Assembly: GCA_023055355.1 (NCBI GenBank)
Contig: JALJCS010000004.1
Location: forward strand, 15,654,001-15,718,000
Origin: Agelaius tricolor
Taxonomy: Eukaryota > Chordata > Aves > Passeriformes > Icteridae
Direction of reading: 5' to 3'
DNA length: 64,000 nucleotides
This document shows, piece by piece, positions 28,101 through 41,382 of the stretch (positions within the stretch are counted from its first letter, which is position 1; each line of letters starts with the position of its first letter). A program made the position numbers and the translations under genes. The notes under the pieces were generated by a model. That model worked only from the letters and a program-made list of their open reading frames with translations, made no database searches and was not told the origin of the DNA.

Positions 28101-30552
28101 CATGTCTGCATGCTATGGCACATGCATTCATTTTAAAGAGCAGACAGAATGATTTCTGTTGCTCTCTGGGGAGAGGATGCTGCTCCATCTGAGCAGCATG
28201 ACCCGGCTGGACCTTGGCATGTTCGAAAGTATTTTTTTAATTTCTCCGCTGAGAAGAGGATTAGCCCTAACAGCTTGAACACTAAATAGAATTTAATTAC
28301 CATTAACAATTGAATGCTTTAACTTAAAATCCTGCTTTTTAAATCTTGTAGAATCACTGGTTCTTTTTAGTACAAGACTGTTATACAGTGTTAATGGATT
28401 TTATAGTCTTAACATCTATTACACAGTGCTGCAGTTGTACACTTCAGTGGTGTCTTATTCAATTGGATTCCTGCCAGCCCATAGGCCTGTTGCCATTGTT
28501 TCCCATAGAAACAAAACATAACAGTATAAATATGAATAGGAGAGGACATGATTACAGGAATGACTCACATTAACTTACAACTTTAAAAAGGGAAATTTTG
28601 GAACATGTGGATGTTCTCTTACAACAATCTGATGCCAAACATGCAATTTCAATGAAGTCAGACATGTAAAACTTCTTGTACAGAAGGTGTCTTCAAGTCT
28701 ACTTCACATGATTATCCAAAACAAATTGGACCAAAATAAAATATTATACCAAAATAAAATGGACCAAAATAAAATTACAAATAATTTACTGAAGAATCTA
28801 TTTCATTTACTATAGAAAATGTCAATTTTACTAGTGTAGAATTCTTTGTTTTCAGTGTATGGAATATATCTTGTCTGGCTTCATCATGTTTTTAAATATA
28901 AATTAGATCAACATGAGAAATGATTCAGCCAAAAAGAAGAAGCTTTTCCTATTAATTAGAAGCATACAATTACATGGTCAAAGTGTATAAAGTCTTCTCA
29001 AATTCTAAGGTGCAGAAAAGACAAGTGTAGTTATTAGAGAGAAAAGAATTTTGAACTAGATTTTTTTTAAAAAAAAGTTCTAGCTTAGTTCCACAAATCT
29101 TGAAGAGTCCCTTGTGAAAATTGTGTTTCCCATGCTTTAATGGATTATAGAAATGGCCACCCTGGGAACAGAGAATATTGTTCCCTTTGCCTTAAAGTAA
29201 TTCAGTGTTTAAATTATGAGTTATGCTAGAGCCTGTCAGTCTTCTCAGGCATTAAAATGCTGATTTGAAGGATTAATTTGAAGTAATGTTAAATACATAC
29301 AATTTTGCCAGGCATTCCCTCCAGAAGGTGTTTCTGAAGCACATATCAACTGAAGTTCATGTAAAGTAGGATCCATAAATATCTTTGCAATCAGAGTTAG
29401 GTGAATTTCACCTACTTTTTAAATTATCTGAACAGAAAGTGAGAGGAGAAGAAAATCACTACTGAACAGGCACCTTTTATATTGGGTTCTTTTCATGTAT
29501 TTTGCAGCTCTTAGGGATGCTGGAAAACAGTCAATCAATAGTGATTGGAAGATAGAACATTCTGGAACATTCAATATTGCTGGGACCACAGTCCATTATG
29601 TTCGGAGAGGTCTCTGGGAGAAAATATCAGCCAAAGGTCCCACAACATCACCCTTACATTTACTGGTATGACAATTCAGTTTTTTTACTTGATTCCTATG
29701 ATATAGGATAGCTAACTAATATTTTTTCCAGACTCCTCAAGAGAATGAGATCTGTGTAAAACATACCTTATTTTGTGTTTACATATATATTTACGAATGT
29801 GGGAAGGAGGGGGTGAGGAGAGAGATGTCTGTCAGCCTGCTTGTAAAAAAATGCAATTAAATCCAAGAGCGATCTTTATGTTGTTGAGGCAGGATTGAAG
29901 GTCTCAGCGTTCTTACAAATGTCATAAAAAGCTGATGTTCCAAGTAAGGAAAGAAATTCAAATTATTTTCAGGTGTTTTTCTGAAATTTCTGGCTGACTA
30001 TAGCACAGCATCACCATTTCAGAATTGCAATCACCAAATTCTCTGTGAAAAAGTGGAATTTCAATGCATTTCAGTTTAGGATAGGAAAAGTTAATAGCCA
30101 CCATAAAGAAAAACGGAGAGATGATGGCAAAGGACTTCATAAAATTCAAATCCTTTAAATTAAAGGAATTTTCTTAATTAAGCAAAATATTTTCTTCCAT
30201 TGGCTTTATTTGGATACTCTAATTAGTTTATTCTAGCAAATCCATTAGGAGGGCTGAAAGGCAATAGTGCATCAAGGCATTCTGTTGTACTTTTCAAGAT
30301 GATCTACTTGCAGCTTGGAGCTTGTCTTCCATAGTGTCTCTGTATGTAGGAAGGTTTTCCTTCTTTGTATCTTGCAGGTGCTGCTCTTCCATGACCAGAG
30401 CTATGGTTTACACTATGAATACACAATCCCATTGGATCCTCTCCCTGAAAATCAGAGCTCTAAAGTACCAGAGCCCCTTTTCATGTGGACACATTCTACC
30501 TGGGAAGACTGTGATGCTGTATGTGGAGGAGGTAAAATAAAAGGAAAATGTA

Positions 30553-30583
<31 letters not shown>

Positions 30584-33500
30584 GAAAAACGACTATGTGC
30601 ATACAATATGCAGGTATATACGTAGTGCAAATGTGTGTGTGCAATACACACCTATATGTATAAACACTATGTATGTTTATATGTAATTAGGATTCTGATG
30701 GTCAATGTTGTATATTTAATACTAATATCCTCTTTGTGGTTTGTATGTTTCCATACAATGTAGACGTATGTCAGTCTTATGCTTTCTGACTGCATTAAAA
30801 ATACTGTGATAGCTCTAGGATGAGATTAAAACTAAATATAAAAAGTAGGAAAAGATGGTAATGATGGAACAAAATCTAGACTAACAAGCAAATTCAGGAC
30901 ACAGTTGCCAAGAAGAAATACAAGTGCAAGAACTAGAAAAAGAATAGAAAGTGCATTCCACTCTGCATTTGGAACTACTGAAGATAAATGATCTGTAAGA
31001 GACATTTCAAACCACAGCAAAGCTGAATCCCAGTCTCAGATCAAATAATACAGTTAGTAACATGAGTTGAGGATGATCCAAAAACATATGGAACAAATAT
31101 TGCAACATCAGATATTAGTATGCTGATATTATATTTTTCATGAGTTTATTAAACATTAAAAAGTGATTTTGGAAGAACAAAATATGGTTCTGAAAACAAA
31201 TATTGGAATATGAACAGTATTGATGTAACAAAAGTCTTTCAAACTGTTTTCTAGAAGATGTTATTTAAAATGATACTTACTTACACTTAAAAAACACTTC
31301 AGATAGGGTTTTTTTAAAATAAATGCCGTGTACAGTGATGAGTTCACACTTTGTGCAGTTAGTCAGTGGGTAATTTTTCATAGCTGTCTTTCATGCTGAC
31401 AACTTTGATGGTCGTGGTTGCTCTGATCAACAGTTCTGAAAACTGCCATGCACCTTGTGATTGAATAGGAAAGCCTGGAAATGCTTTTCCTTCTCATAAC
31501 ATCAGCATAAAGAACACAGTGTTCTAGCTCCTCTGACTGTGTGAACAATCCTGGTGTCATGAAAGATTGCTGTAGTTTCCATAAACATGCTTTTTGTGGT
31601 TTGGTAGGAAAACTTCTTCCCTAGAAGGTATTTTGTTCATGGTGCTAGTATAGCATCCTCTGATTCTTAATAGTGCATCCCAGTTTACTTGTGAATTCAC
31701 ACTTTTTACAGTTTCCTGATGTATTTTTAGAATAGTTTTAATGCTACTACAATCTGTCATTATTACCCCAGATATTTCTAAATATTTCTATCATCTGCAG
31801 AAATCTTAAAATGCGGTATGTCAATAATTTATTCTATATTCATGCTTAAATAAATATTTAAATGTTTTACTCTAATGTTTATAATTTTTTTCTGTTGTAA
31901 CTGGTTTTCATTTTATGTTATTGTCTAAAATAGCTGAGTTATTACAAAGTTCCCTAGAAAGTAAATGTTCTGAAATACTACTGAAAGATTTTTCTTACTT
32001 TAGACAAAACTATTTTCACTTTCCTTTTACTTTCTGGCTTAAATATCAAGCAGTAATGAAATCAAAATACTGCAGCTTTTACCCTGTCCAACTATTTGTG
32101 ATTAAAAGTTAACATCAATATTTTGATTAATTTGAATAAGTAATAATAAAATTATCAATAGTTTTGCTTAATTGTTCAAAGCATGTGTGAGGATAAAACT
32201 ATTGATGAAGCCATGTGGTTTTGTGTATATTTGTATATGTAACTGGTCTGTGACCTCCTGTGTTGCAGAAAAGCTTTCTTTGCATGGGAGAGAATATGAA
32301 TACATAGATGTATATATAAGTGCAGAAAGAATTGTCAAACATTTCAAACCCTGTGATATGATAGATTAGTTGCATGTGCTCTCACGTACACAAGCCCTCT
32401 GTAAAAATGTCAGCAGTGGTCATGCACATAGTGTGCATTTATAACATAACTGCTTCATCCACGGGCTGATTTTTCACCTCGGGTGAATGTTCATGTTTAA
32501 GCCTGCCCTGCTCCTGCACACAGCCCCTTTGCCAGTAAATTTCCAGACAGAGTAGAAGTAACTACAAGAATAAATGGTTCTAACTGAAATCCTGAATTCA
32601 AGGATTGCTAGTTTTGTAAAATTAAGGCTCCAGTCTAATTGCAAGTTACTACTTGTGATGAGTATTACATTAAATTCTAATTTCTGATGTTTCCATGTTC
32701 AAGAAACACCAGGCTCCAGGCCACCATCAGGACAAGGACTCTGTACACAGCATGCACTTCATCTCTGCAGCAGTACCCTGCTTCCTAAATGGCTTTCTGA
32801 CCCTGCAGATCAGGTCATCTGGCCTCTTTGTTCATGGGAAATAGTGCAGGCTCCCAGCTGAAGGTTTCATGTGCTGATTGCCTTTATCTAAATGCCAGCC
32901 ACAATTTGTCATTTCTTTCCTCATTTTATGTAGTAATTAACAACCATATTTGTAATTTTCTTTAAGCATTGTTCAGTGATGAAGTTGTAGTGGTTGAGAA
33001 AGAAAATTATTCCAGTAAGAGTGAGGGTTTGGCCTATAACTAGTTGCAGGAGTAAAGCAGAAAAACTCTTAATGCTGGTGTGCAAAGACTAGGTTAGAAA
33101 CTCACAATGTTTCCTACAAACTGTAGGATTTCTTTCAGATTCCCTGCTAGCTTTGAATTTCTTACACTGGTTTTTCAGTTCTTTTAGCCAAACTGTGTAT
33201 GAAATAGCTGTATCTGTGTCCTTAACAATTTGCATATTCTTGGTTTCCTCAAATACCTGCTTCTTTTGTTTTCTAGGTGAAAGAAAGACAACCGTCTCTT
33301 GCACAAAGATTATGAACAAGAATATCAGTCTTGTGGACAACAAGAAGTGCAAATATTTAACAAAACCTGAACCACAGATCCGCAAGTGCAACGAACAGCC
33401 CTGCCAGACAAGGTAATAGTGATTTGGTTAAATTAAACTATAATATCTAGATGTAAAAGCCATGTAAAAGCAGTGGACTGCTTCTCACAATGAATGGGCA

Positions 33501-36500
33501 GTAAATACATTCATTCAAAACATTATAATGCAAAATGAAGAGAAAACAGAAATGCCGGAAATTGTTTCTCCTGAGTTTTAATGAAAGAGAGTCCGTAAGC
33601 ACCATGTCTGAATAAATTCTTATCCAGTAAAGCAGTTGATTCCTTTCCTCAGGAAGTATTCTCACAGGCTGATCTGTGCTACAAAACTTAAATGCTGTAT
33701 ATATAAAGATATATATGGATTTTAATCCCATATTAATTAATGATATGTTTTATTGGGTTTTTTTTTGAAGCAAGGCTTTGTGTCTTTAAAGCTCTGGATA
33801 AAGTCTGGGTACCCTAAATAGTAAATAAATAAATAAATCCCTGTTTATCCCTTTTTTTATGTTAATGCAGCTTGAAGTGTAGCGAGCCTGCCCCTCACTC
33901 CTGTCTTTCCTCTCACCCCAGGAGAGGGAAGTCCTTGTATGTGGATCAACAAACAGACTGAACTAGACTCTGGTGGTTGAGCATGGCAGGAGGCAGGTCC
34001 ATGTGCAGCCTGTGCCAAGCAAAGCCCACCCACCACCCACTGGTGTTCCTGCAGCTGAGCTGGCAGCCTGCGCCTTGCACTGGCTGACCAGGTCAGCACA
34101 GTGGCCCATTTCAGAGTCACGCCACTTGGCAGCTAAAAATTATTTCTTAAGGAGGTCCTCAAGAATTGCATGTACTTTTTAAAAGCAAATTAGAGCAAGT
34201 CCACACCTTTCAAGGGAGGGGAAAGCAACTAGCAAGAGCTGGCTAGCATCCTCAGGAGTAAGCACTAGGATCAGTCTGCTGCAGTCATCTGGAGGACAGG
34301 TAGATGGCATTTTTAAACAAAATAATGCAAAATAAATTAAATGCAAATACTGTTGAAGAAAGTATGTAAAGTGAACGAGAAGGCATAGCTTTCTTGGAAA
34401 GGATGAATACTGAAATTGATAAAATATGAAGTATGATACATTTTAAGTAAGACAAAACAACTGACATTTGGTCTTCCCCAAAACAGGGCATTACCCTTTG
34501 GAGGGATTATTTAAACTTCATTATATGCATATTTGAGAAGACCTTTATTTTGTTTTATTAGCACCACTGTTTACTTAATGGATAGAAATGGAATAATCGG
34601 ATCTTTTTCTGAGGCATTGTCTACCATAAATTTTCAGTATTCTCTGTTTTTTCCAGCTTTTTAAGTGACAATTTTAAAACTTTGCTAATTGATACTTACA
34701 GATGCTGTCCTGAGAAATGTAGAAAGATTTAATAATCCAATTTTTTAAACATTCTAAATGATGATTACAAAATTTTATTAGCTTTCAGGCAGAAATGTTT
34801 CCAAAGCATACACTTGCATAAATACTTATTTGCTATGGGCCTATGAAGAAATATCTTGAAGTGTATTTCATCATCTTGACCCGTCAAGATTCGTAAATGA
34901 TGTATCTGGACAGACAACAAAAAAACTCCTCAGTTAGGTGTTTTATTTTTTTGCTACAAATGCATGACAGAAGATTGAAAAAATTTTATTAAATATCAGT
35001 TTCCTAAAAACTTTGCTTGCAAACTAAGTCTCCTTGAAAACTCTTGTGTTTTCAGGAGACAGAACATCAGGGGCAGAGCTGTTTGATTTTTTAAAGGCAC
35101 ATGGCCATAATCTGGATCTACAGAACATCTGGGGAAAATTATGTTCTAGAACAATTGCTCTCTAGGTATGTGGTCCGTGCCAAACGGCATCAGCCTCCCC
35201 TGCTGTTGTGATTTAAGCCATGCAACCTGTTAGGCTTTACTCTGAAGAACATGAAGAATTTTGGGGTTTTGCGCTTTTTCCAGGGCAATGAGTCTTTCAC
35301 ACTTGAGTGATTCTTGCAACACAGTATTTTCAAGGAATGCTGGACTTCACATGCTTGGCATACACTTGAGATAGATAGACATACAGAGACTAACAGGCAG
35401 GCTGATCAGGGATCTGTCATCTTTATGTATGTATATTTTGGAAATTTTCTGATCGGGATTATAATTAAAGGAAAGTAGTTTGAAAACATAGGGTAGTGGA
35501 CTGGGGAAGGGTTAGGGTTTAATTAATACCATATGAAATTTAATATATGTTAGATTCATAAATACTCCATTAGCAAAATGACAGTAAAAGGAGGCTGAAA
35601 AATGCAAGTGTGTCTTGGGTGTATACACTTAGAATAAGTGAATAAGATGTGAAGGTATTTTTTCCCTCCTGATTTTGTATTAGTACATTGCCTGTGCTTT
35701 TTTGCAGATGGATGATGACAGAATGGACACCATGTTCAAGGACATGTGGAAAAGGCACCCAGAACAGACAAGTAGCCTGCACACAGCAGCTCAGAAACGG
35801 GACCCTGATCAGAGCTAGGGAGAGGGATTGTCTGGGGCCAAAGCCTGCTTCTGCACAGCGCTGTGAAGGCCAGGACTGCATGACGGTGTGGGAGGCAGGA
35901 GTCTGGTCTGAGGTGCTGCATTTTTTTATACTCCATATTCTCCAAATACTCCAAATACTCTATAGTCGTTATTTGTGCTTTGGTATTTTTTGGAAATAAG
36001 GGTTTTTTTCAGCATCAAGTGGCACAGCTCAGCCTAATGATTTTCATGGTTCTCATGCGGTGTTTCGGCAAAGGGTTCAGGGGCTAGGAAAACCAGCTGT
36101 GTAGAGCTACTGCATCTTACCTAGTTAATGTTGTGCAGGTCTCTTCTGGCTGGTTCTCAAGCACATATAATCAAGTATGTCCTGTGTGCAGTAGTGGGTA
36201 ACTTGGGGGAAATAGAATTAAGGCACCACTTATCAGCTAGCTACAAGACCTTGGGTTCAGAGTGGAAACATCTGGGATGTACTTTTGTACCAAGGGATGT
36301 TGATCAGCAGATGAGTGATGCCATCTGCTTCAGGGAGGCTTTGAGGGGAGCCTTTGGCAAAAAAAAGGACGTCTTCTTCCCTTCCTCTTTCTTTTCTGCT
36401 CTTTTTCCAAACCAACAGCAATAGACAAATGAACTTGTAAATAACACAATTTCACATATGCTGCGTCCTGAAGTATTGCTGTAAAATGTAATCATTGTTC

Positions 36501-39500
36501 AAAAAGCTTTATTAATTTAAGGTCTTTAAATGTGCTTGTCCATTTGGCTTTCTTCATCTTTGATTTCTTCTAAAATTAACTGGAGGAAGAAGAGTATTGT
36601 TCTCACTGCCATCTGGACAAGATGAAAGGATTATTTGGAACTTCTCCTTTCATTGAAAGAGTAAAGGCAATTCTGATTGCCTCCCATACTAGAAGCTGTG
36701 CGATGAATACCTCTGTGATCAAAATACGTATAGCAGCTTCTGAATGTGGGTGCAGTCCCTTCTTTCAATTGCTCTACTCAGCAGAACTCCTTGATCCCCA
36801 AGCAAGAAAGAGCTAACAAATAGGGAATGTTTTCAAAGATGAAAAGCACATGCTAAGGTAGACATAGGAGATATAAGCAACACCAGTTTCTGGTGTGGTA
36901 CACAGTTTTATGATGTGAGAGCTTGTGAGAAGAAAGGCATCCATTTACAGAGATGAGTAAAAGAAATCAGAACCACAGATTGTTTAGTCAGTTTGTTTTA
37001 CTTGAGAGATGATAAATGACAGAGCATGTTTGTGTTGGGAGCAATAAATTTTTTTGAAGAGCGAGGTATTTCCCATGGCCATTCCTACTATCACCATTAT
37101 GTAGGAAGCTAGCCATTACTGCTTCCTGTGGTTATAATCAGCTTGGCACAGGAGAGTTGAAGTGCAAGCAGTGGGATGATCAAAAGTAGTGATAATGTTT
37201 TGAGAAGGAAATGGCATCATTTTTGGCTGTGTAAGGGGGAATGGTGAAAAAACCCCATAGATTAGGACCTCATAAGCAACTTGAAAAGAGCTTTCACATG
37301 CTGACTATATAGTGACTTTGAATTTTCATGTTCAGTCTGGATTCTTGCATCGTTTTGGAATATTTACTTTTCCATTCTGCATTTTTTTCCTCCTCCCAAA
37401 AAAGGTTGTTGGACACTAACAGAGCTTTTCTTAAGTTGCTTCATATCTTATTCCTATAAATGTTATTTTGATTTTCTTTCAGTGTATTTCATTTCATTGG
37501 AAGAAGAAAGATTGCCTTATATTTTTAGTGTAAAATTTTTCATTCATTTAATCATGACTTCTTGGATCATTTCTTATTCCAAAGACTATTTTGTCCTTAA
37601 GCAAGTAATTTTTTATCTAATTTTGGGTAAAAATGAATCAATTATCGTTTTGTCCCCTAAAGAATTTTTGTTCAGTTTTTCTTTTTTAATAAATCTAGTA
37701 TTGATGCTATTGAAGGTTGGAAGTTAGGAGATCACTGAAGCTGTGAAATATTTATGCTGACCTGACAGAAGTCATATAGAAGGGGATGAAATGGGGTAAG
37801 TGAATTTTGTAGAAATCTGAAAAACCATTTTTTTCCAACAGTGCTCTGTAAAGTGTGGTAAGGGAGTACGGCATCGGACTGTGAGGTGCACTAATCCACG
37901 CAAGAAATGTGTTTTGTCCACAAGACCTAAAGAAGCAGAGGACTGTGAGGACTATTCCAAATGCTATGTCTGGAGAATGGGAGACTGGTCTAAGGTGAGT
38001 AATCCTTGATACTAGTGCCTCCCAGCATCACACATTTTGCAAGTTGAGTTCTTAATAAGAATTACTCTTATCAAAAGTGTACAGATGTCTCAGCTGAGGG
38101 AACAATAAGGCTATAAACAAAAAAAACCTAAACTGGTAGTCGCAGTGAGCCTACAGTATAAATAAAAATCAGGAATATAAAGTAAATGTGACATAAATCT
38201 AGAATGTAATGCAAATTTGTATTATCTTATTGTGTTAGGCTTCAGAACAGCTTCAAACAGGCTTCAAACAGCTTCAGAAACTGCAGCCAGCTCCAACCTT
38301 ACCAATCACATATGTTGTTAATTTGTGTTTGCACATTTTATTTGTGGTTCCAGTAAAGTACACTCTCCAGTCATATACACTAGCACCTTTAGCTTATTAG
38401 ATTTCCACATAAACCATTTAGCATGTGGGAAGCATCTATTACTGTTTTTCTTTTATTATTTTTTTATTATTATGGACACTCAACATAACTGTCATTACAT
38501 TATTTCCTTGGCATATGTGTTCTGAGAGGTGGATACGCATAGGCCAAACAGTAACAAACAATATTAGTCAGATCTGTGATTAGCCTTCAGTATCTGATAC
38601 AGTTTTGTAAAACCCAAAACATGCTGAAATTCTGAAATTGAACCTTGTCAAGGTTTTCTCTTGCTGTATCACAGACCACACTTCAGCAGAAAGATTATAA
38701 TCTTTTTTTATTTCCTTTGTTTCTCTTCATAACTTTGCACACACTTTTACTTTCAGCACCTAACATTATTGCAGCATTTTTTAAACTTGCTTGTATGGAG
38801 AAGTATTTAATGTATTTTTAGTTGTCTTTCATGTGATGTAGGAGCTGGAAACAAGGACTAAAGCCAGCAGTGTATGGCTAGCCAGCCTTCCAAGAATTAG
38901 CTGCAAGTACTCTGTGAGTAACTAGCTACTTCAAACGCATATAGTATAACCATTAATTTTTTTAAACAACAGAAGCAACTAACTTTCAGTAGCAGTATTA
39001 CTTTTCCAAGAAGATATGTTTGGCAATAATATTTAGTATTTCCATTTCTCTACTGCATAGCTATGGTTAAAACCTGCCTCATTTAGCACTAGCACCAGTA
39101 GGAAGTAAACCATGGAGAAATGACCATCTGCTTTCTTAATTGAAGCAACCATTCAAATTGGGGTTGCTGAGGCTATGTGGGCATGCTGAGACAGATACAC
39201 TGTGTTCCCAGTGCCCTCTGGAGTGAAGAACTTTATCCTCTCAGTGCCTTTCACAAACAACCATGTCACAGATGAGTGTACAAAAACTTATATCTTCTTG
39301 TTTAAAATTTACTGGCAATTTTGTATTTCCTGCTCTCCTCTTTGAGTCAAAGCTGTAATACTCTCCCCCAAACTGCACTTTGAACTTCAAAATTAGGACA
39401 CAAGGAATTATGGAATTGGCAAAATCTTTTGAACAGTTAACATACAGTCTGACTGTGACTTGTGCAGCAGAGATTTTCCAAGATTTATACTAACAAATAG

Positions 39501-41349
39501 ATACCTTGATTTCTCTACGGGACACAAGTTCAATTTAAAATATATTTGCATGTGAATTTCTTTTCTCTGTAACTCTTCTGTTCCATTGAAGGAGTACATA
39601 GCAACATGAAGTCATGGCCTACATGTTGATATGTCTGCAATGGTGAGAAAAAATGAAAAGCTCAGGTAAATGTTAATCTTTGCTCTGTTTGTTTCTTACC
39701 CAGAGGTTCAATGCAGCCTTCTGTGTTCACAGTTTTTACTCTAGGATTGTTCTTGACATTGACAGAAGTCTGTTCCTTTGAGCAGAGCCAAGTTCCCTCT
39801 GGCTAAAGCCAAGACTTGACTTGAAAAATTTAGATGACGCTTCTCACACATTGAAACAAGAGGCCTAATATCCTTACTTGCTTTGCTGCTTCCTTTGAAC
39901 TCCTAAGACATAATTTTAAATTAAGCTTAAATTGCACTATTACTGAAAAGATAACATGATTAATAATTATGGAGTGCTGTAACTCAGTTAGTTTGTTTTA
40001 TTGGTATAGTCACATAAAGATCAAATAGTTTTTGACCTCTGTGTTTTAACAATACCAAGATCAAATAAAATTTGACCAAAATTCCAAGTTCCAATACATC
40101 AATTTTGGAGATAGGTGTCCTTCTAAAACTCAGTCTAAAAGAAGTCTGTACAACCCGGCCTGTGTGCAACCTTTAACTCTGTAATGGTGTTTAAGTTAGT
40201 AGAGTGGGTCAATATGCTAAAACTTGCTGTTCATAACATCACTCAGGCTCTGTGCCACCTTTGTGAGGAACATAGGTATGATGAAAAAGGAAAGAATAAA
40301 AGCTCAAACTGACCTTCTGGAGCCAGCACCGAGCAGCATTACCAAATGACATTGTATTTTCCCAGCATATGCCATTCATGACATATCCTATCTAACAATG
40401 TGTGAGGTACCTTCAAATGAGGAATGCTTAGAGACCATAGCTATTCTAGCACCTGCTAGGACAAGGTGTTGTTAGCAACAGTGTCCCTTGCTAAGCTGCC
40501 CACTGGCTACCCATTTCAAAGCCATACAAGGACAGGATCATGCTCAGAGGCATTCATCAGCTAAGTATAAACAAGTAGGCTGAGGAGAAGTGAAATTAAA
40601 TTCATGTGAATGGCATGTTTACATATCTGCACAGCTTACGAAAGAACACATCATTGTAGAAGGCATTCTCCAAAAAACACTTTAATTTCAGCAGCATAGG
40701 GTGCTCAAAGGGCATGTCTACAATACTTTATGTAGGAAAATGTGTATATTTTCTTCTGCTACTATCACACTTTTCAGACCATTGTCAGAATAAATGAAGC
40801 ATGAGAAGCAGAATGAATTTTGGAACAGAGAATAATTTGGAAAGGGCGTATTGAAAATAGTAATTTAAAACTTTGATAAAATATTATATCATTCAGCAAG
40901 GAAAAATAGGATCAAGGGTCCGAACAACAAACTAGAATTTAGAAGCAGCAATTTGTAAGATGAAGAGAAATACAGTATATGTCTATAGGAGATCAGAGAA
41001 GATAATGTGGCATAAGTTGTAAAAAAGATTGGTAAAAGGATGCATTCTGTAGAAACTAAAGATGGAGCAGCAGCAAAATTTCTAAATAGTATCTATGTGT
41101 TAGACCAGAGATGCTGAGGAGTCAAATATGACATCTGAGGTAGTGATCCCAACGGTTGGCATGCAGTTCCCTTTGTCTATAGCCTGAAGAAGCAAAAACA
41201 TGAAGCAAAGGTTAATCTCCTTCTATTTTTCCACTGAGTCTGGAAGGGCATCTGAGCCAACTGCTTAGTTTTTACAACAATGAATCCCAGACTTCACGTC
41301 CTATTCCAAATTATTTAGTTTAGACTGTATTTCAGTGCTTCCTAGAAAG

Positions 41350-41382
<33 letters not shown>

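Larger units (their letters stand above)
24035..29507 (+). other. ADAMTS19: ADAMTS19 intron w8-w9 (5.5 kb)
   Basis: A phase-1 intron. It contains an (AAAT)n microsatellite at about 25,074-25,104, a CR1 LINE fragment at about 25,975-27,085, a 16-bp direct repeat inside that fragment (GTTAAAGATTTAGGAT at 26313 and 26337) and a short tandem array of ACCAAAATAAAAT at about 28,729-28,776. The rest is AT-rich with no feature recognised. Acceptor TTTGCAG. Confidence 0.87.

Noticed and set aside
30315..30686. A 123-codon frame ending in repeated Thr-His
   Set aside because: Only the part within 30378-30531 is exon w10; the Thr-His run is translation of the intronic CA repeat.
33822..33838. Short AAAT repeat as a poly(A) tail of a retroposed gene
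   Set aside because: No processed-pseudogene sequence lies next to it; it is a simple microsatellite.
36128..36424. 98-codon frame near a pyrimidine-rich tract, considered as an LTR or gene fragment
   Set aside because: No primer-binding site, no TG...CA ends and no protein resemblance could be identified.
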